Positions 42,513 to 51,328 are shown, counted from the first letter of the stretch. The stretch: 64,000 nucleotides of DNA from Ignavibacteria bacterium RIFOXYB12_FULL_35_14 (GCA_001803045.1 MHAR01000091.1:4188-68187), one strand, 5' to 3'. A program made the numbers and translations. Notes: generated from the sequence alone by a model not told the origin.

Positions 42513-43857
42513 AATTTTAGTTATTGACGACGAAGAATCTTTCCGTGAAACCATTCGGCTTTGTCTTGAAGACAAAAGCTTCAATATAATTACTGCTTCA
42601 AGTGGTGAAGAAGGAATCAGTTTATTTGAAAAAGAACGACCTGATATAGTTATAACTGATTTAAAAATGCCCAAGATGAACGGTTTGGACGTTCTTACTC
42701 ATATTAAATCGCTCGACAAAAACGTTCCAATCATTATGCTGACAGCTTTTGATGATGTTCCCTATACAATTGAGGCAATGAAAATTGGAGCTTATGACTT
42801 TGTCAGCAAGCCAATCAAAGTTGATGCTTTAAAATCATTAATCGCCCGTGCATTGTCAAACAGAGCCTCAGAAAATGGTCGAGATATTGATATTACAAAT
42901 GTAGCACTTGACCATTCATATGAAACCGGGTTAATTGGTAAAACTGCCGTTATGAGGGAATTAATTAAGCAGATAGGACCCATTTCGACAAACAGAACAA
43001 ATATTTTAATTGAAGGTGAAAATGGCACAGGTAAAGAAGTTTTAGCTCATTTAATTCATTCATCCGGCATTACAAAAAATCAACCGTTTATTGGTATTAA
43101 CTGCACAGCACTTTCTTCTTCGCTGCTTGAGAGTGAATTATTCGGACATGATAAAGGTTCTTTCACGGGAGCAATAAAAACAAAACGGGGAAAATTTGAA
43201 CTTGCCGGCGAAGGAACGTTATTCCTGGATGAAATATCCGAAATGCCTTTGGAAATGCAGGTAAAGATGCTTAGAGTTTTGCAGGAAAAAGAGTTTGAGC
43301 GAGTTGGAGGAGAAGAAAGCATTCCCTTTAAAGCACGTGTTATTGCTGCAACTAATCAAAATCTATTTAGGCTTGTTACGGAGAAAAAATTCAGACGCGA
43401 TTTATATTACCGGTTAAAAGTAGTTCACTTGCGCGTTCCTCCTCTCAGAAAGAGAAAGGAAGATATTCCTGCTTTAGTAGTCCATCTTTTAGGAAAAATT
43501 AACAGAGAGTTAAATAAAAATGTAATTAAAATTCCTTACGAAACTATGGAATTGCTTAAAGAAAATTATTGGGATGGAAATGTAAGAGAACTTGAAAACA
43601 CACTTCGACGTGCTGCTGTTTTGGCTAAGGGTGAGAGTATTGAGAAAGAAAATGTTTCATTACCAAACTATATTGATGATGAACCAATAGAATCAAATAT
43701 GACGACCTTAGCCGAAGCTCAAAGAAAGTACATTGAATTCGTTTTGAACCAGGTAAATTGGAATAAACATAAAGCATGTGAAATCTTAGCTATAACAAAA
43801 CCAACTCTCCTTAAAAAAATCAAAGAGTATAATCTTCACCCGGCGAATCATAATTAG
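42493..43857 (+). CDS. NtrC-family sigma-54-dependent response regulator
   Basis: A 454-residue three-domain activator. The receiver has Asp56 in VITDLKMPKM. The AAA+ domain has Walker A GENGTGKE (about 175-182), the sigma-54 contact loop GSFTGA (222-227; GAFTGA with Ser at position 2), Walker B GTLFLDEISEMP and an arginine finger region RRDLYYRL. The C-terminal Fis-type helix-turn-helix is NKHKACEILAITKPTLLKK. It activates sigma-54 promoters after phosphorylation by the overlapping upstream kinase. Targets cannot be identified here. Confidence 0.95.
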   Translation: MKKTISKILVIDDEESFRETIRLCLEDKSFNIITASSGEEGISLFEKERPDIVITDLKMPKMNGLDVLTHIKSLDKNVPIIMLTAFDDVPYTIEAMKIGAYDFVSKPIKVDALKSLIARALSNRASENGRDIDITNVALDHSYETGLIGKTAVMRELIKQIGPISTNRTNILIEGENGTGKEVLAHLIHSSGITKNQPFIGINCTALSSSLLESELFGHDKGSFTGAIKTKRGKFELAGEGTLFLDEISEMPLEMQVKMLRVLQEKEFERVGGEESIPFKARVIAATNQNLFRLVTEKKFRRDLYYRLKVVHLRVPPLRKRKEDIPALVVHLLGKINRELNKNVIKIPYETMELLKENYWDGNVRELENTLRRAAVLAKGESIEKENVSLPNYIDDEPIESNMTTLAEAQRKYIEFVLNQVNWNKHKACEILAITKPTLLKKIKEYNLHPANHN

Positions 43858-43892
43858 TATTTACCTCTTTTGTTTCTTCACTATACTTATAC

Positions 43893-43951
43893 TGTCATTT
43901 CGATCCCGATTCGCATACTTTAACGGTGTGTATCGGGAGAGAAATCTTTTC
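43893..43951. repeat. Direct repeat left of the second GIY-YIG gene
   Basis: About 59 bp running from TGTCATTTCGATCCCGATTC to GTGTATCGGGAGAGAAATCTT. Its inner parts can pair (CGATCCCGAT with TATCGGGAG). A close copy lies on the other side of the gene at 44486-44545 in the same orientation. A shorter relative, GTCATGTCGACCGAAGGGAG then ACATCTT, abuts the gene at 44032-44060. Confidence 0.65.
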
Positions 43952-44057
43952 CCTTAAAAACGTAATTCATCATCCCGCTTCAGCCAGAGGCTGATAAAAA
44001 ATCGGGGGTTCAGAATACGGTCAGTTTTTCTTGTCATGTCGACCGAAGGGAGACATC

Positions 44058-44351
44058 TTAAATAAATAATTCATTTGCCAAGTCTTTCCAAGAAGGGTTC
44101 ATTGATTCAACCAATTTGTTTTTCTTCTCTCTCCGCCATTTTTTTATTTCTTTTTCTCGGTTTATTGCTGAAATGATATCGTGAGTCGGTTCAAAATAAA
44201 CAAGTTTAGACAAATTATACTTTTTAGTAAACCCGTCTATTACTTTATTTCGGTGCTCATAAATCCTACGAACCAAATTATTAGTAACACCAGTATAGAT
44301 TACTTTGTTATTCCAATTGGTAAGGATATATATGAAAAATTGTTCTGCCAT
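44058..44351 (-). CDS. GIY-YIG nuclease family protein (second copy)
   Basis: A 97-residue single-domain nuclease: FFIYIL (residues 5-10) and IYTG for the GIY-YIG strands, NNLVRRIYEH with the catalytic Arg, and NREKEIKKWRREKK with the metal-binding Glu. It is clearly related to the protein at 923-1249 but not a recent duplicate. It is transcribed from inside a block of repeats; direct copies of a 59-bp repeat lie at 43893 and 44486. Single-gene, repeat-bracketed GIY-YIG nucleases may spread with, or process, such repeats, which is inference. Confidence 0.85.
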   Translation of the reverse strand: MAEQFFIYILTNWNNKVIYTGVTNNLVRRIYEHRNKVIDGFTKKYNLSKLVYFEPTHDIISAINREKEIKKWRREKKNKLVESMNPSWKDLANELFI

Positions 44352-44803
44352 ATTCTATGTCCAAAAATAATTATCAAAAAATAAAAAAAGATTCCTCATA
44401 TAGCTAAGACACGGATTCGGAATGACAGTCAGTTCTCATTGGCATGTGGAATCCCGCATAAACGGGATAAACTCCGAGAGACATCTGTCAAGTCGATCCC
44501 GATTCAAAAACTTTAGTGATGTGTATTGGGAGAGACATCTTCACCCCTTTTAAGATTTCTCAGTCTTCCGCTAAACCGGAATCCTTCGAAATGACTGAAC
44601 CGAAACTTTTTAACCATCCTCTTTAAAAATAAAACCGTAAAGATTCTTTACCCACCGTTAAAATATTATACCCTCACCCGAACAAAATCAATGGCAATAC
44701 TTCATAACGAGTCAAATTCTTAAATAGAAACACTTGGCACATAAATTGGTTTTTTAAACCTGCTTAAATCTATTATACAGTCATATATAAAGCGAGCGCT
44801 TCA
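44352..44803. other. Repeat-rich gap upstream of the CheW-like gene
   Basis: It contains the right-hand 59-bp direct repeat (44486-44545), a small palindrome ATCCCGCATAAACGGGAT (44451-44468), and AGTCTTCCGCTAAACCGGAA-type debris. No ORF of note. The last 100 bp should hold the promoter of the CheW-like gene, but no clear box was found. Confidence 0.5.
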
Positions 44804-45262
44804 ATGAGTGATTCTTGCGCCAATCTCGATTTATTTAGCGGCCTAGTTGTTTATTATTTAGATGATAAACTCTTCTGCGTTAACATTGATGATGTATTTG
44901 CAATAGTCAATCCTGCTGATTACCCTAAAAACTTTAGCCATTTCTATCTAATAAATTCAAACGTAGAAATTGAAAACGTTGCCATTTCGGTTATCGACCT
45001 TTATTCCTTATTTAAATTAAAGAGGCATAAAATTACGTCGACTAGCCGAATTATTTCATTAGAAATTGAGGAGCATGCCATTGGGTTTTTAGTAGATAAA
45101 GTTGAAGAAGTGATAACTCTGAACCCAGGCATGCGGAATGATTTTAAATTTATCGAATATAAAAACGAAAAATTCTTAGCTGGAAAGGTAAAATACCATG
45201 ATGCAGTATTTTATTTGCCGAACTTCAAAAAAATAGTTAACGAATCAATTGATCATTACTAA
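44804..45262 (+). CDS. Stand-alone CheW-like domain protein
   Basis: A 152-residue protein with the CheW beta-barrel layout: VVYYLDDKLFCVNIDDVFAI, then NVAISVIDLYSLFKLKR and IGFLVDKVEEVITL at the expected spacing. CheW couples receptors to the CheA kinase. Here there is no receptor, CheA or flagellar gene nearby, and several usual core residues are changed, so it may be a diverged adaptor in another signalling complex. It precedes the second SNase/deacetylase cluster by about 40 bp and could belong to its transcript. Confidence 0.72.
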   Translation: MSDSCANLDLFSGLVVYYLDDKLFCVNIDDVFAIVNPADYPKNFSHFYLINSNVEIENVAISVIDLYSLFKLKRHKITSTSRIISLEIEEHAIGFLVDKVEEVITLNPGMRNDFKFIEYKNEKFLAGKVKYHDAVFYLPNFKKIVNESIDHY

Positions 45263-45305
45263 TACAATGGATATGAACATTTTTAATGCTTCTGAGGAGA
45301 AAATA

Positions 45306-45578
45306 ATGCAAGACATTATTTACGGTCTAGTAAACTCGGTTATTGATGGCGATACATTTATTATCAAAGGCACAGAGGCCAGTGAGTCCAATAAAAACAA
45401 ATATAGTAAATGGGAGCGCATTAGAATTGCAAATATTGACCTATCAGAATTGAAAACACCTGGCGGTTATCGAGATAAAGTTAAACTTGAAAGTACAATT
45501 CAAGGAATAGAAGTGAGTTGTTCGGTTCAGTCGAGAGATAGTTTTGGACGAGTAGTTGCTGAAGTAGAATTATTATAA
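45306..45578 (+). CDS. Staphylococcal-nuclease-like single-domain protein (copy 3)
   Basis: 90 residues from the ATG at 45306, chosen because GAGGAGAAAATA lies just upstream and the product then matches copies 1 and 4. VIDGDTFII, ERIRIANIDLSEL and FGRVVAEV place the SNase metal and catalytic residues (Asp, Arg, Asp, Glu, Arg). It is most like the copy at 46533: the two share the insert YSKWERIRI/YNKWERIRI and KTPGGYRDKVKLEST. It lies upstream of the fused DUF3892-deacetylase gene, whereas copy 4 lies downstream, so the cluster is nuclease-fusion-nuclease. No signal peptide. Confidence 0.75.
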   Translation: MQDIIYGLVNSVIDGDTFIIKGTEASESNKNKYSKWERIRIANIDLSELKTPGGYRDKVKLESTIQGIEVSCSVQSRDSFGRVVAEVELL

Positions 45579-45613
45579 ATATAATAAAATGAAGTCAGCA
45601 TTGTTGAAGAAAA

Positions 45614-46492
45614 ATGATGGAAAGAAAAGTCACAAATACAAGAAAAGATGAAAACGGGAGGATTATAGCTCTTTGTAATCCGGTTGAGTGGTGGTCACCG
45701 AGAACGTTAGCTGAAGTGATTATTGATATTGAAGTGTCATTTTACACATACTATGTGGTTGTTGGTGGGCAAAGAGTTTTAATAAAAGTTGCTAATGGAT
45801 CTGCGGAAAAGTATTTAAGAACCGATCCTGATAAAACAACAAAAAACAACCTGGATGATCTACCAGTGTTAGAATCCATAATCAAAAAAGAAAGGCATTT
45901 TATGAACATTAAATATGATTCTGTAAATAGAATAAATGAGGTAATGTTAACCTTTGATGACGGACCTCATTCTACTTTAACTCCAAAATTGTTGGACTTG
46001 CTAAAGCAAGAGAATATTAAAGCAATGTTTTTTGTGCTTGGTGTAAATGTGGCTGCAGATAATAATATTGAAATTGTGAAACGTGCATTTGAAGAAGGAC
46101 ATATTATCGGTAATCACACATACTTTCACAGAAACCTTAGAAGCTTAGCTGACTTTGAAATAAAATCGGAAATACTGAACACAGAAGAATTTATTAAAGA
46201 ATACATGCCAACCCCAAAACCTTTTCGGCCGCCATATGGGGCAACAAACTCAAGGGTAAATACAATAGTCAAGGAATTAGGTTATGTAAATGCTCTTTGG
46301 AATGTAGATACACTTGATTGGAAGGATAAAAGTATTAAGTGGGTCGAGAACTCAATTCCACAAATATATGCGCGAGAATATAATGTTGTTTTAATGCATG
46401 ATACTTATGAAACAACCATAAATAATGTATCTGAACTAATAAAAGCAATAAAGAATAAATATGGGCAATATGAGTTTATTAGTTATGTATAA
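45614..46492 (+). CDS. Fused DUF3892-polysaccharide deacetylase (CE4) protein
   Basis: A 292-residue two-domain protein. Residues 1-90 are DUF3892 (VTNTRKDENGRI, YLRTDPDKTTKNNLDDLP); residues 97-292 are a NodB-type deacetylase. Unlike the copy at 35593, motif 1 is a canonical TFDDG (Asp115, Asp116); NHTYFH, RPPYG, DTLDW and LMHD are also intact, so it should be active on N-acetylated glycans. The two genes of the first cluster are here one frame, because the TGA region is replaced by a seven-residue linker (KKERHFM). Translation could also start at the internal Met97. No export signal is visible. Confidence 0.88.
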   Translation: MMERKVTNTRKDENGRIIALCNPVEWWSPRTLAEVIIDIEVSFYTYYVVVGGQRVLIKVANGSAEKYLRTDPDKTTKNNLDDLPVLESIIKKERHFMNIKYDSVNRINEVMLTFDDGPHSTLTPKLLDLLKQENIKAMFFVLGVNVAADNNIEIVKRAFEEGHIIGNHTYFHRNLRSLADFEIKSEILNTEEFIKEYMPTPKPFRPPYGATNSRVNTIVKELGYVNALWNVDTLDWKDKSIKWVENSIPQIYAREYNVVLMHDTYETTINNVSELIKAIKNKYGQYEFISYV

Positions 46493-46532
46493 AGTAAAAC
46501 AAAAAAAATAAAATGCTTCTGAGGAGAAAATA

Positions 46533-46805
46533 ATGCAAGATATTATTTACGGTTTAGTCTGCGCGGTTATTGATGGAGATACATTTATTATCAAAGTCAC
46601 AGAGGCAAGTGAGTCCAACAAAAACAAATATAATAAATGGGAACGCATTAGAATTGCAAATATTGACCTATCAGAGTTGAAAACACCTGGCGGTTATCGA
46701 GATAAAGTTAAACTTGAAAGTACAATTCAAGGAAAAGAAGTGAGTTGTTCAGTCCAGTCGAGAGACGAATCCGGACGAGTAGTTGCCGAAGTGAAAGTAA
46801 TTTGA
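46533..46805 (+). CDS. Staphylococcal-nuclease-like single-domain protein (copy 4)
   Basis: A 90-residue SNase-like OB fold, closest to the protein at 45306. VIDGDTFIIKV, WERIRIANIDLSEL and SGRVVAEVKVI supply the conserved metal and catalytic positions. Upstream DNA (AATGCTTCTGAGGAGAAAAT) is nearly identical to that before copy 3, so gene and leader were duplicated together. It follows the fused deacetylase gene by 40 bp and precedes the DUF2188 gene. Family function unproven. Confidence 0.75.
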   Translation: MQDIIYGLVCAVIDGDTFIIKVTEASESNKNKYNKWERIRIANIDLSELKTPGGYRDKVKLESTIQGKEVSCSVQSRDESGRVVAEVKVI

Positions 46806-46827
46806 ATATAATAAAAGGCAGACAGTA

Positions 46828-47076
46828 ATGTTTAAGAAAAGCGATAGAATCGTTTTTAAACGTGAAGACGGAAAGCATGTGAACAAAAAATTAGATTCCC
46901 CAAAAGCTTCATCTTTACATAAAACACAAAGGGAGGCTGAGAGAACAGCAAGAGAGATGTTGAAAAATTCTGGTGGCGGAGAGTTAATCACAAAAGGTTT
47001 GAATGGAAAAATTCGTAGTAAGGATACTATTCCGCACGCTAAAGATCCATTTCCACCAAAAGATAAAGAGAATTAG
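46828..47076 (+). CDS. DUF2188 domain protein
   Basis: An 82-residue small basic protein of the DUF2188 family. Although the start is atypical (MFKKSDRIVFKREDGKHV), the core has KASSLHKTQREAERTAREM, GGGELITKGLNGKIR and the hallmark ending KDTIPHAKDPFPP. The family is widespread, binds nothing known, and often sits near stress or accessory genes. It is the last gene of the cluster, 22 bp after SNase copy 4. GGCAGACAG, not a good ribosome-binding site, precedes the ATG. Confidence 0.82.
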   Translation: MFKKSDRIVFKREDGKHVNKKLDSPKASSLHKTQREAERTAREMLKNSGGGELITKGLNGKIRSKDTIPHAKDPFPPKDKEN

Positions 47077-47335
47077 TTCGTGGTTAAAAAGCTTGATAAG
47101 TAAACAAAAATGATTAATAAAAAAGCTATGCTGAGGAAAGTTGCATTACTGTTTTAAGCGAAGAGTTAGGCAGAACGACTTTAATACTTAGAGTAGCTGC
47201 TTAACATAATTTATTTTTTTAAATATCATTTTGTGTCTTTATGTGACTGACGTGGCGAAGCTGTGTTTAATATGGCTTACCTCATGTTTAATTAATAACG
47301 CACTTTACCCAAAATAACGATTGGAACACATAAAC

Positions 47336-47385
47336 AAACCCAGTTTCTAAACGAACAAAGCAAGCAATGCTGAGAAACTGGGTTT
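47336..47385. repeat. CCCAGTT hairpin repeat, copy 1
   Basis: AAACCCAGTTTCT pairs with AGAAACTGGGTTT across a 24-base loop containing CGAACAAAGCAAGCAATG. A related hairpin with TAACCCAGTTCCT lies at 51745-51795, and a half copy near 21165. Confidence 0.6.
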
Positions 47386-47501
47386 GTAAGCTTAACATTG
47401 CGTAAGGTAAGTTAATAAATTCAATTTGCCCTAGCATATCTGTCCAAAATAAATATGAGTTTTTGTATTATTATTTTATATCACATGGTGCCATTATTAG
47501 A

Positions 47502-47643
47502 AATAAGCTGATAAGGTTATTTTTCACTAGGATATATGTGGTTACTAAGGTTTTAAAAAAATATACACTTGTGGATTAAATATTTAAAGGTGCAAACCTT
47601 AGTAACAAACTAAGATAAATCCTGTTGCCCTTATCAGCTTATT
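47502..47643. repeat. Nested-palindrome element (family B, copy 2)
   Basis: Perfect 15-bp outer inverted repeats AATAAGCTGATAAGG / CCTTATCAGCTTATT, with an inner pair GTTACTAAGGTTT / AAACCTTAGTAAC (47541-47553 and 47593-47606 region). In reverse orientation it aligns along its length with 20871-21005. Non-coding and MITE-like. Confidence 0.7.
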
Positions 47644-47946
47644 AAAAAAATTAAGCAAGCAGATATAATCGTTTGTTGGAAGTGCCATTAAAACCACCGA
47701 GATATTTTGGATTTAGAAAAAAGAAAAGAAACTAATTTAATGGGGATAGAAATACGAATTTGATGAGTACTATTTTACACGAGTTAATTTCTAAATATTT
47801 ATATGAGTATTATATTTGTTTTGGACAGTAGTGAATGAATCAATCAAAACTCCTAACTTCCCCGTGGTTTTTAATGTGCATATATTTAATTATTGTAAAT
47901 AAAAAGTATTTAGAAAATTTTTAATTTAATTAATGCAAAGAGAAAA

Positions 47947-48459
47947 ATGATATCTAAAATATTCTTAACAGTAATAACGGTTTTCATCTTTCTGACTCCG
48001 CTGGCAGCGCAGGAAGATATACAAATTGGTTCACAGAAATATGTTGCACGTCAACAGACCGGCTTCTTTGATTTTTCGGACCCAACGGGTATAAATATCA
48101 AAGTTCAGATTTGGGGTTATGTTAAATTTCCGGGCTACTATGTTATACCTGCCCGCAGTGCACTTAACGATTTGATTTCGTTAGCAGGCGGACCCACCGA
48201 AGATGCACTACTTGATGATATTAGGATACTTCGCACTAACCCTGATTCCTCCACTATGACGTTGAGATATAATTATGATGAACTTCTCTGGGGCGATAAG
48301 TTAAGTATTTCAACAAATTTTCCGAGAATGTATGCGGGTGATATGTTGATTGTTCCAGGTGAACCACGTTATTTCGCTAGACAGGATGTAAACTTTTATC
48401 TTTCCATAACAACCGCACTTGCATCTATCGCAGCAATAATTTTAAGTATAACTAAATAG
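47947..48459 (+). CDS. SLBB-domain polysaccharide export-like protein
   Basis: A 170-residue exported protein with signal peptide 1-21 (ending PLAAQ). Residues 50-95 are an SLBB domain (KVQIWGYVKFPGYYVIPARS, DLISLAGGPTEDAL), as in outer-membrane polysaccharide export proteins (Wza family). The N-terminal Poly_export domain is missing, so it is shorter than Wza, and a hydrophobic C-terminal segment (about 148-168) could anchor it. It precedes the Wzc-like kinase by 11 bp, the usual pairing in capsule or exopolysaccharide loci. Confidence 0.82.
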   Translation: MISKIFLTVITVFIFLTPLAAQEDIQIGSQKYVARQQTGFFDFSDPTGINIKVQIWGYVKFPGYYVIPARSALNDLISLAGGPTEDALLDDIRILRTNPDSSTMTLRYNYDELLWGDKLSISTNFPRMYAGDMLIVPGEPRYFARQDVNFYLSITTALASIAAIILSITK

Positions 48460-48470
48460 AAAAATTTAAA

Positions 48471-50726
48471 ATGAATAATAATAAAAACGATTTTGATTTC
48501 CAGGAATTAGAAGGCAGAAACTTTAAAGATTACCTTATACTGCTTCGAAAAAATTTAACTCCATTTCTCATAATCCTTATTATGAGCATCGCAGTATCAA
48601 TAGTTTATACGCTAAGATTACCTGATATATATGTATCTGAAACTTCAATAAAAATATCTAAATCGGGCGGCAGCGTACTGCAATCGCAGCCCTTTGGGGA
48701 TTTTGGTGATTTAGGCAGCGACAGAATTATTAATAATGAAATAGAAATACTTAAAAGCTACGATCTGCGTGAAATTATTGCTAAAGCGTTGTTGGATTCG
48801 TTTGCACAATCGTCGTCAAAAGATGATTTCAAGCTGTTGTACAAATCAGAATCAGAATTTAGAAACGATAATAAAAGACTGCTTAAATTAGGTGAAATAG
48901 AAGGGGTGCTTGGGAGCAAAGTAAACATTGAACAGAAAAGAGGACTTGATGTAATTGTTATATCGGCTGAATCACCCTCTCCAAAAGAAGCTGCCTTAAT
49001 AGCTGCACTTTATGCAAAGGTATATAGAACTTATAATCTCGAAATCAACCGGGAGCAACTAAGCTATATTCGTAACTTTTTGGATCAACAGCGGGCCGAA
49101 AAGAAAACGCAGCTTAGCCAGGCAGAGGACACCTTAAGAGCTTTCCAGGAAAAAGGAGGAATGATTGCTTTAGACGAACAGTCTCAATTACTTATTCAGC
49201 AATTATCCCAATTCGAGGCACAGATGAATGCTGCAAAGATAGAATTAGTCGCGTCTGAAGAAGTGTTAAATAAGTACAAGGACGAACTTTCAAAGCAGGA
49301 TCCTAAACTAGCCGATTACCTAGAGAGCGTTACATCAGAAACATATATAACCGCATTGCAAAATCAGATTGCCGAATTACAATTGAATAAAGATATTGCG
49401 TTGGCAAGATTAGAACCGGGTATTGATATATCGCAAAAAGTTAAAGAGTTCGATGTTAAAATAAGAGAGCTTAAGGATAGATTAGATGAAAAAATAAAAG
49501 TGCTAAAGTCCGGAATTTTGGCCAGCAGCCCGGAAGCAGTAAGAGGAATTTCACAAAAAATTATTGAGGCAGAAGTTAAAAATCAATCTTTAAGGAGTTC
49601 GGTCACCGGTTTAAGTGCTTTAGTCAATAGATATGAAGAGAGGTTCAACAGGCTGCCTAAAACTACGCTAGAACTTGCAAGATTTAAAAGAACACGTGAA
49701 TCTTCGGAAAAACTTTTTACGCTGATTGAAGAAAAATATCAGGAAGCTCTAATTAATGAGCAATCTCAGGCGGGTAACGTTTTAATAATTGATAATGCAA
49801 GAATCCCATCCGGTCCTTCCAAACCAAACAGACACCTTTTGATCCTTATCGGAGTGCTGATGGGATTTGGGCTTGGATTCGGATTCGTCTTAGTGAAAGA
49901 TTATTTCGATAATACAATTAAAACACCGGAGGATATTGAAAAACAAAATGTAAATGTATTGGCGTGGATACCTAAAGTCGAGGAGCTAAATGGTAAAAGT
50001 AAAAATGGCAATGATTTTATTATTGAAAAAAATCCAAGCTCTATACCGAGCGAAACAATACGAGGATTAAGAACCCGCGTCCAATTTTCCAAAGTAGACA
50101 AAGATAAGCTAAAAACAATTCTTGTAACATCTCCCGCACCACTGGAAGGAAAAACCACAATTGCACTGAACCTGGCAGGCAGCTTTGCGCAGGGTAATAG
50201 AAAAACTTTGCTGATTGATGCGGATTTGAGAAAGCCAAGATTACATCAAGTATTTAATAAAGAAAAACAACCCGGGTTGGTTGATTACCTATTCGGAGAA
50301 GTGCCATTTGAAAAAGTATTAACAGTGACCAATACAAAAAATTTATTCCTAATTACTTCGGGAATGATAGCTCCCAATCCTGCCGAGATGCTTGATTCAG
50401 TTCAGATGGAAAATCTGCTTGCAAAAGTGCGCACTGAGTTTGATTATGTAGTTATTGACTCCTCGCCAATCGTTGCTGTTACCGATGCTGAAATACTTGC
50501 GCGAAAAGTTGATGGTTCAATACTGGTAGTTTCATCTAATAAGACTGAAAAAGATTTATTAAATCTGGCAGTTCAGCTAATAAAAAATGACAGTTCATAT
50601 TTAATCGGCACGGTGCTTAATAGGTTCAGCTCGAAATCGGGTTATGGCAGCTACTACAAATACTATTATTATTATTCATCTGATGGTAAGAAAAAGTCCA
50701 CAAAAAAGAAGCATTCGAAAACGTAG
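48471..50726 (+). CDS. Polysaccharide co-polymerase / BY-type tyrosine autokinase (Wzc-like)
   Basis: A 751-residue inner-membrane protein. A Wzz domain with the first membrane helix (about 33-53) is followed by a long periplasmic coiled coil (about 190-400) and the GNVR region with LPKTTLELARFKR. After the second helix (about 448-468) comes the cytoplasmic kinase: Walker A SPAPLEGKTT (about 553-562), Walker A' LLIDADLRKPR and Walker B YVVIDSSP. The C-terminal tail has the autophosphorylated tyrosine cluster YGSYYKYYYYYSS. It controls chain length and export of an extracellular polysaccharide together with the SLBB protein upstream. Confidence 0.93.
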   Translation: MNNNKNDFDFQELEGRNFKDYLILLRKNLTPFLIILIMSIAVSIVYTLRLPDIYVSETSIKISKSGGSVLQSQPFGDFGDLGSDRIINNEIEILKSYDLREIIAKALLDSFAQSSSKDDFKLLYKSESEFRNDNKRLLKLGEIEGVLGSKVNIEQKRGLDVIVISAESPSPKEAALIAALYAKVYRTYNLEINREQLSYIRNFLDQQRAEKKTQLSQAEDTLRAFQEKGGMIALDEQSQLLIQQLSQFEAQMNAAKIELVASEEVLNKYKDELSKQDPKLADYLESVTSETYITALQNQIAELQLNKDIALARLEPGIDISQKVKEFDVKIRELKDRLDEKIKVLKSGILASSPEAVRGISQKIIEAEVKNQSLRSSVTGLSALVNRYEERFNRLPKTTLELARFKRTRESSEKLFTLIEEKYQEALINEQSQAGNVLIIDNARIPSGPSKPNRHLLILIGVLMGFGLGFGFVLVKDYFDNTIKTPEDIEKQNVNVLAWIPKVEELNGKSKNGNDFIIEKNPSSIPSETIRGLRTRVQFSKVDKDKLKTILVTSPAPLEGKTTIALNLAGSFAQGNRKTLLIDADLRKPRLHQVFNKEKQPGLVDYLFGEVPFEKVLTVTNTKNLFLITSGMIAPNPAEMLDSVQMENLLAKVRTEFDYVVIDSSPIVAVTDAEILARKVDGSILVVSSNKTEKDLLNLAVQLIKNDSSYLIGTVLNRFSSKSGYGSYYKYYYYYSSDGKKKSTKKKHSKT

Positions 50727-50896
50727 TTATCCCGCTTCACTTTAAGCCAGAGGCTTACAAGCAGTTACGCCGAGATGAATGAGTGAATGCCAAGATAAAA
50801 TGAATGTCCGCCTTCGTTTATAAATCGATTGATAAGCTGGTTATTGAATATGAGCCAAGCAGTTAATTATATCATCCCGCCGGAATTAAGAATTTC

Positions 50897-51004
50897 GAGA
50901 GTGACCAAAAAGTAATATTTATCAGTAAATGGAACGCTGATGACACTGATTTTAAATGATTTTCGCAGATTTTTTAATTGAATAATTACTTTTTGGTCAC
51001 GCTC
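50897..51004. repeat. MITE-like element with 20-bp inverted repeats
   Basis: GAGAGTGACCAAAAAGTAAT is matched with one mismatch by ATTACTTTTTGGTCACGCTC in inverted orientation, 108 bp end to end. The inside has no ORF and contains the common GATGACACTGATTTTAAATG-type filler also seen at 240-290 and 53218. Confidence 0.65.
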
Positions 51005-51202
51005 AATATTTGTAGCACAACAAAGCACCACTCGATCAGAATCCCATAGGGATGAAATAGCCGAATAAAATTTATTAAAGCACGAAAATTTTAATATAAA
51101 AAAGTTAAAGTTAATCCTAATAATTTATCTCGCTTTAACGAATCACGAATTTTCTGTTGTTGATTGATGAATGTAAACCTTCGCTTGATAAATTGATTGA
51201 TG

Positions 51203-51328
51203 CCTCCCTAAAGTGAGGTAAACCTTCCCTAAAGTGAGGTAAACCATCCCTAAAGTGAGGTAAACCTTCCCTAAAGTGAGGTGAACCATCCCTAAAGTGA
51301 GGTAAACCATCCCTAAAGTGAGGTAAAA
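51203..51328. repeat. 21-bp tandem repeat array 1 (six units)
   Basis: The core CCCTAAAGTGAGGT occurs six times with an exact 21-bp period (51206, 51227, 51248, 51269, 51290, 51311), separated by AAACCTT or AAACCAT. The core is an imperfect palindrome (CCT-A-T-AGG). The array is bounded by TGCCTC on one side and AAAATT on the other, the same bounds as array 2 (57938-58035), which has the opposite orientation. Read on the minus strand it encodes YLTLG(K/M)V heptads. Confidence 0.9.

Larger units (their letters stand above)
47077..47946. other. 870-bp gene-free region with two structured repeats
   Basis: No ORF worth reporting. It holds the AAACCCAGTTTCT hairpin (47336-47385) and family B element copy 2 (47502-47643). 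The last 100 bp before the SLBB gene are very AT-rich and should carry the promoter of the exopolysaccharide unit. Confidence 0.6.
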
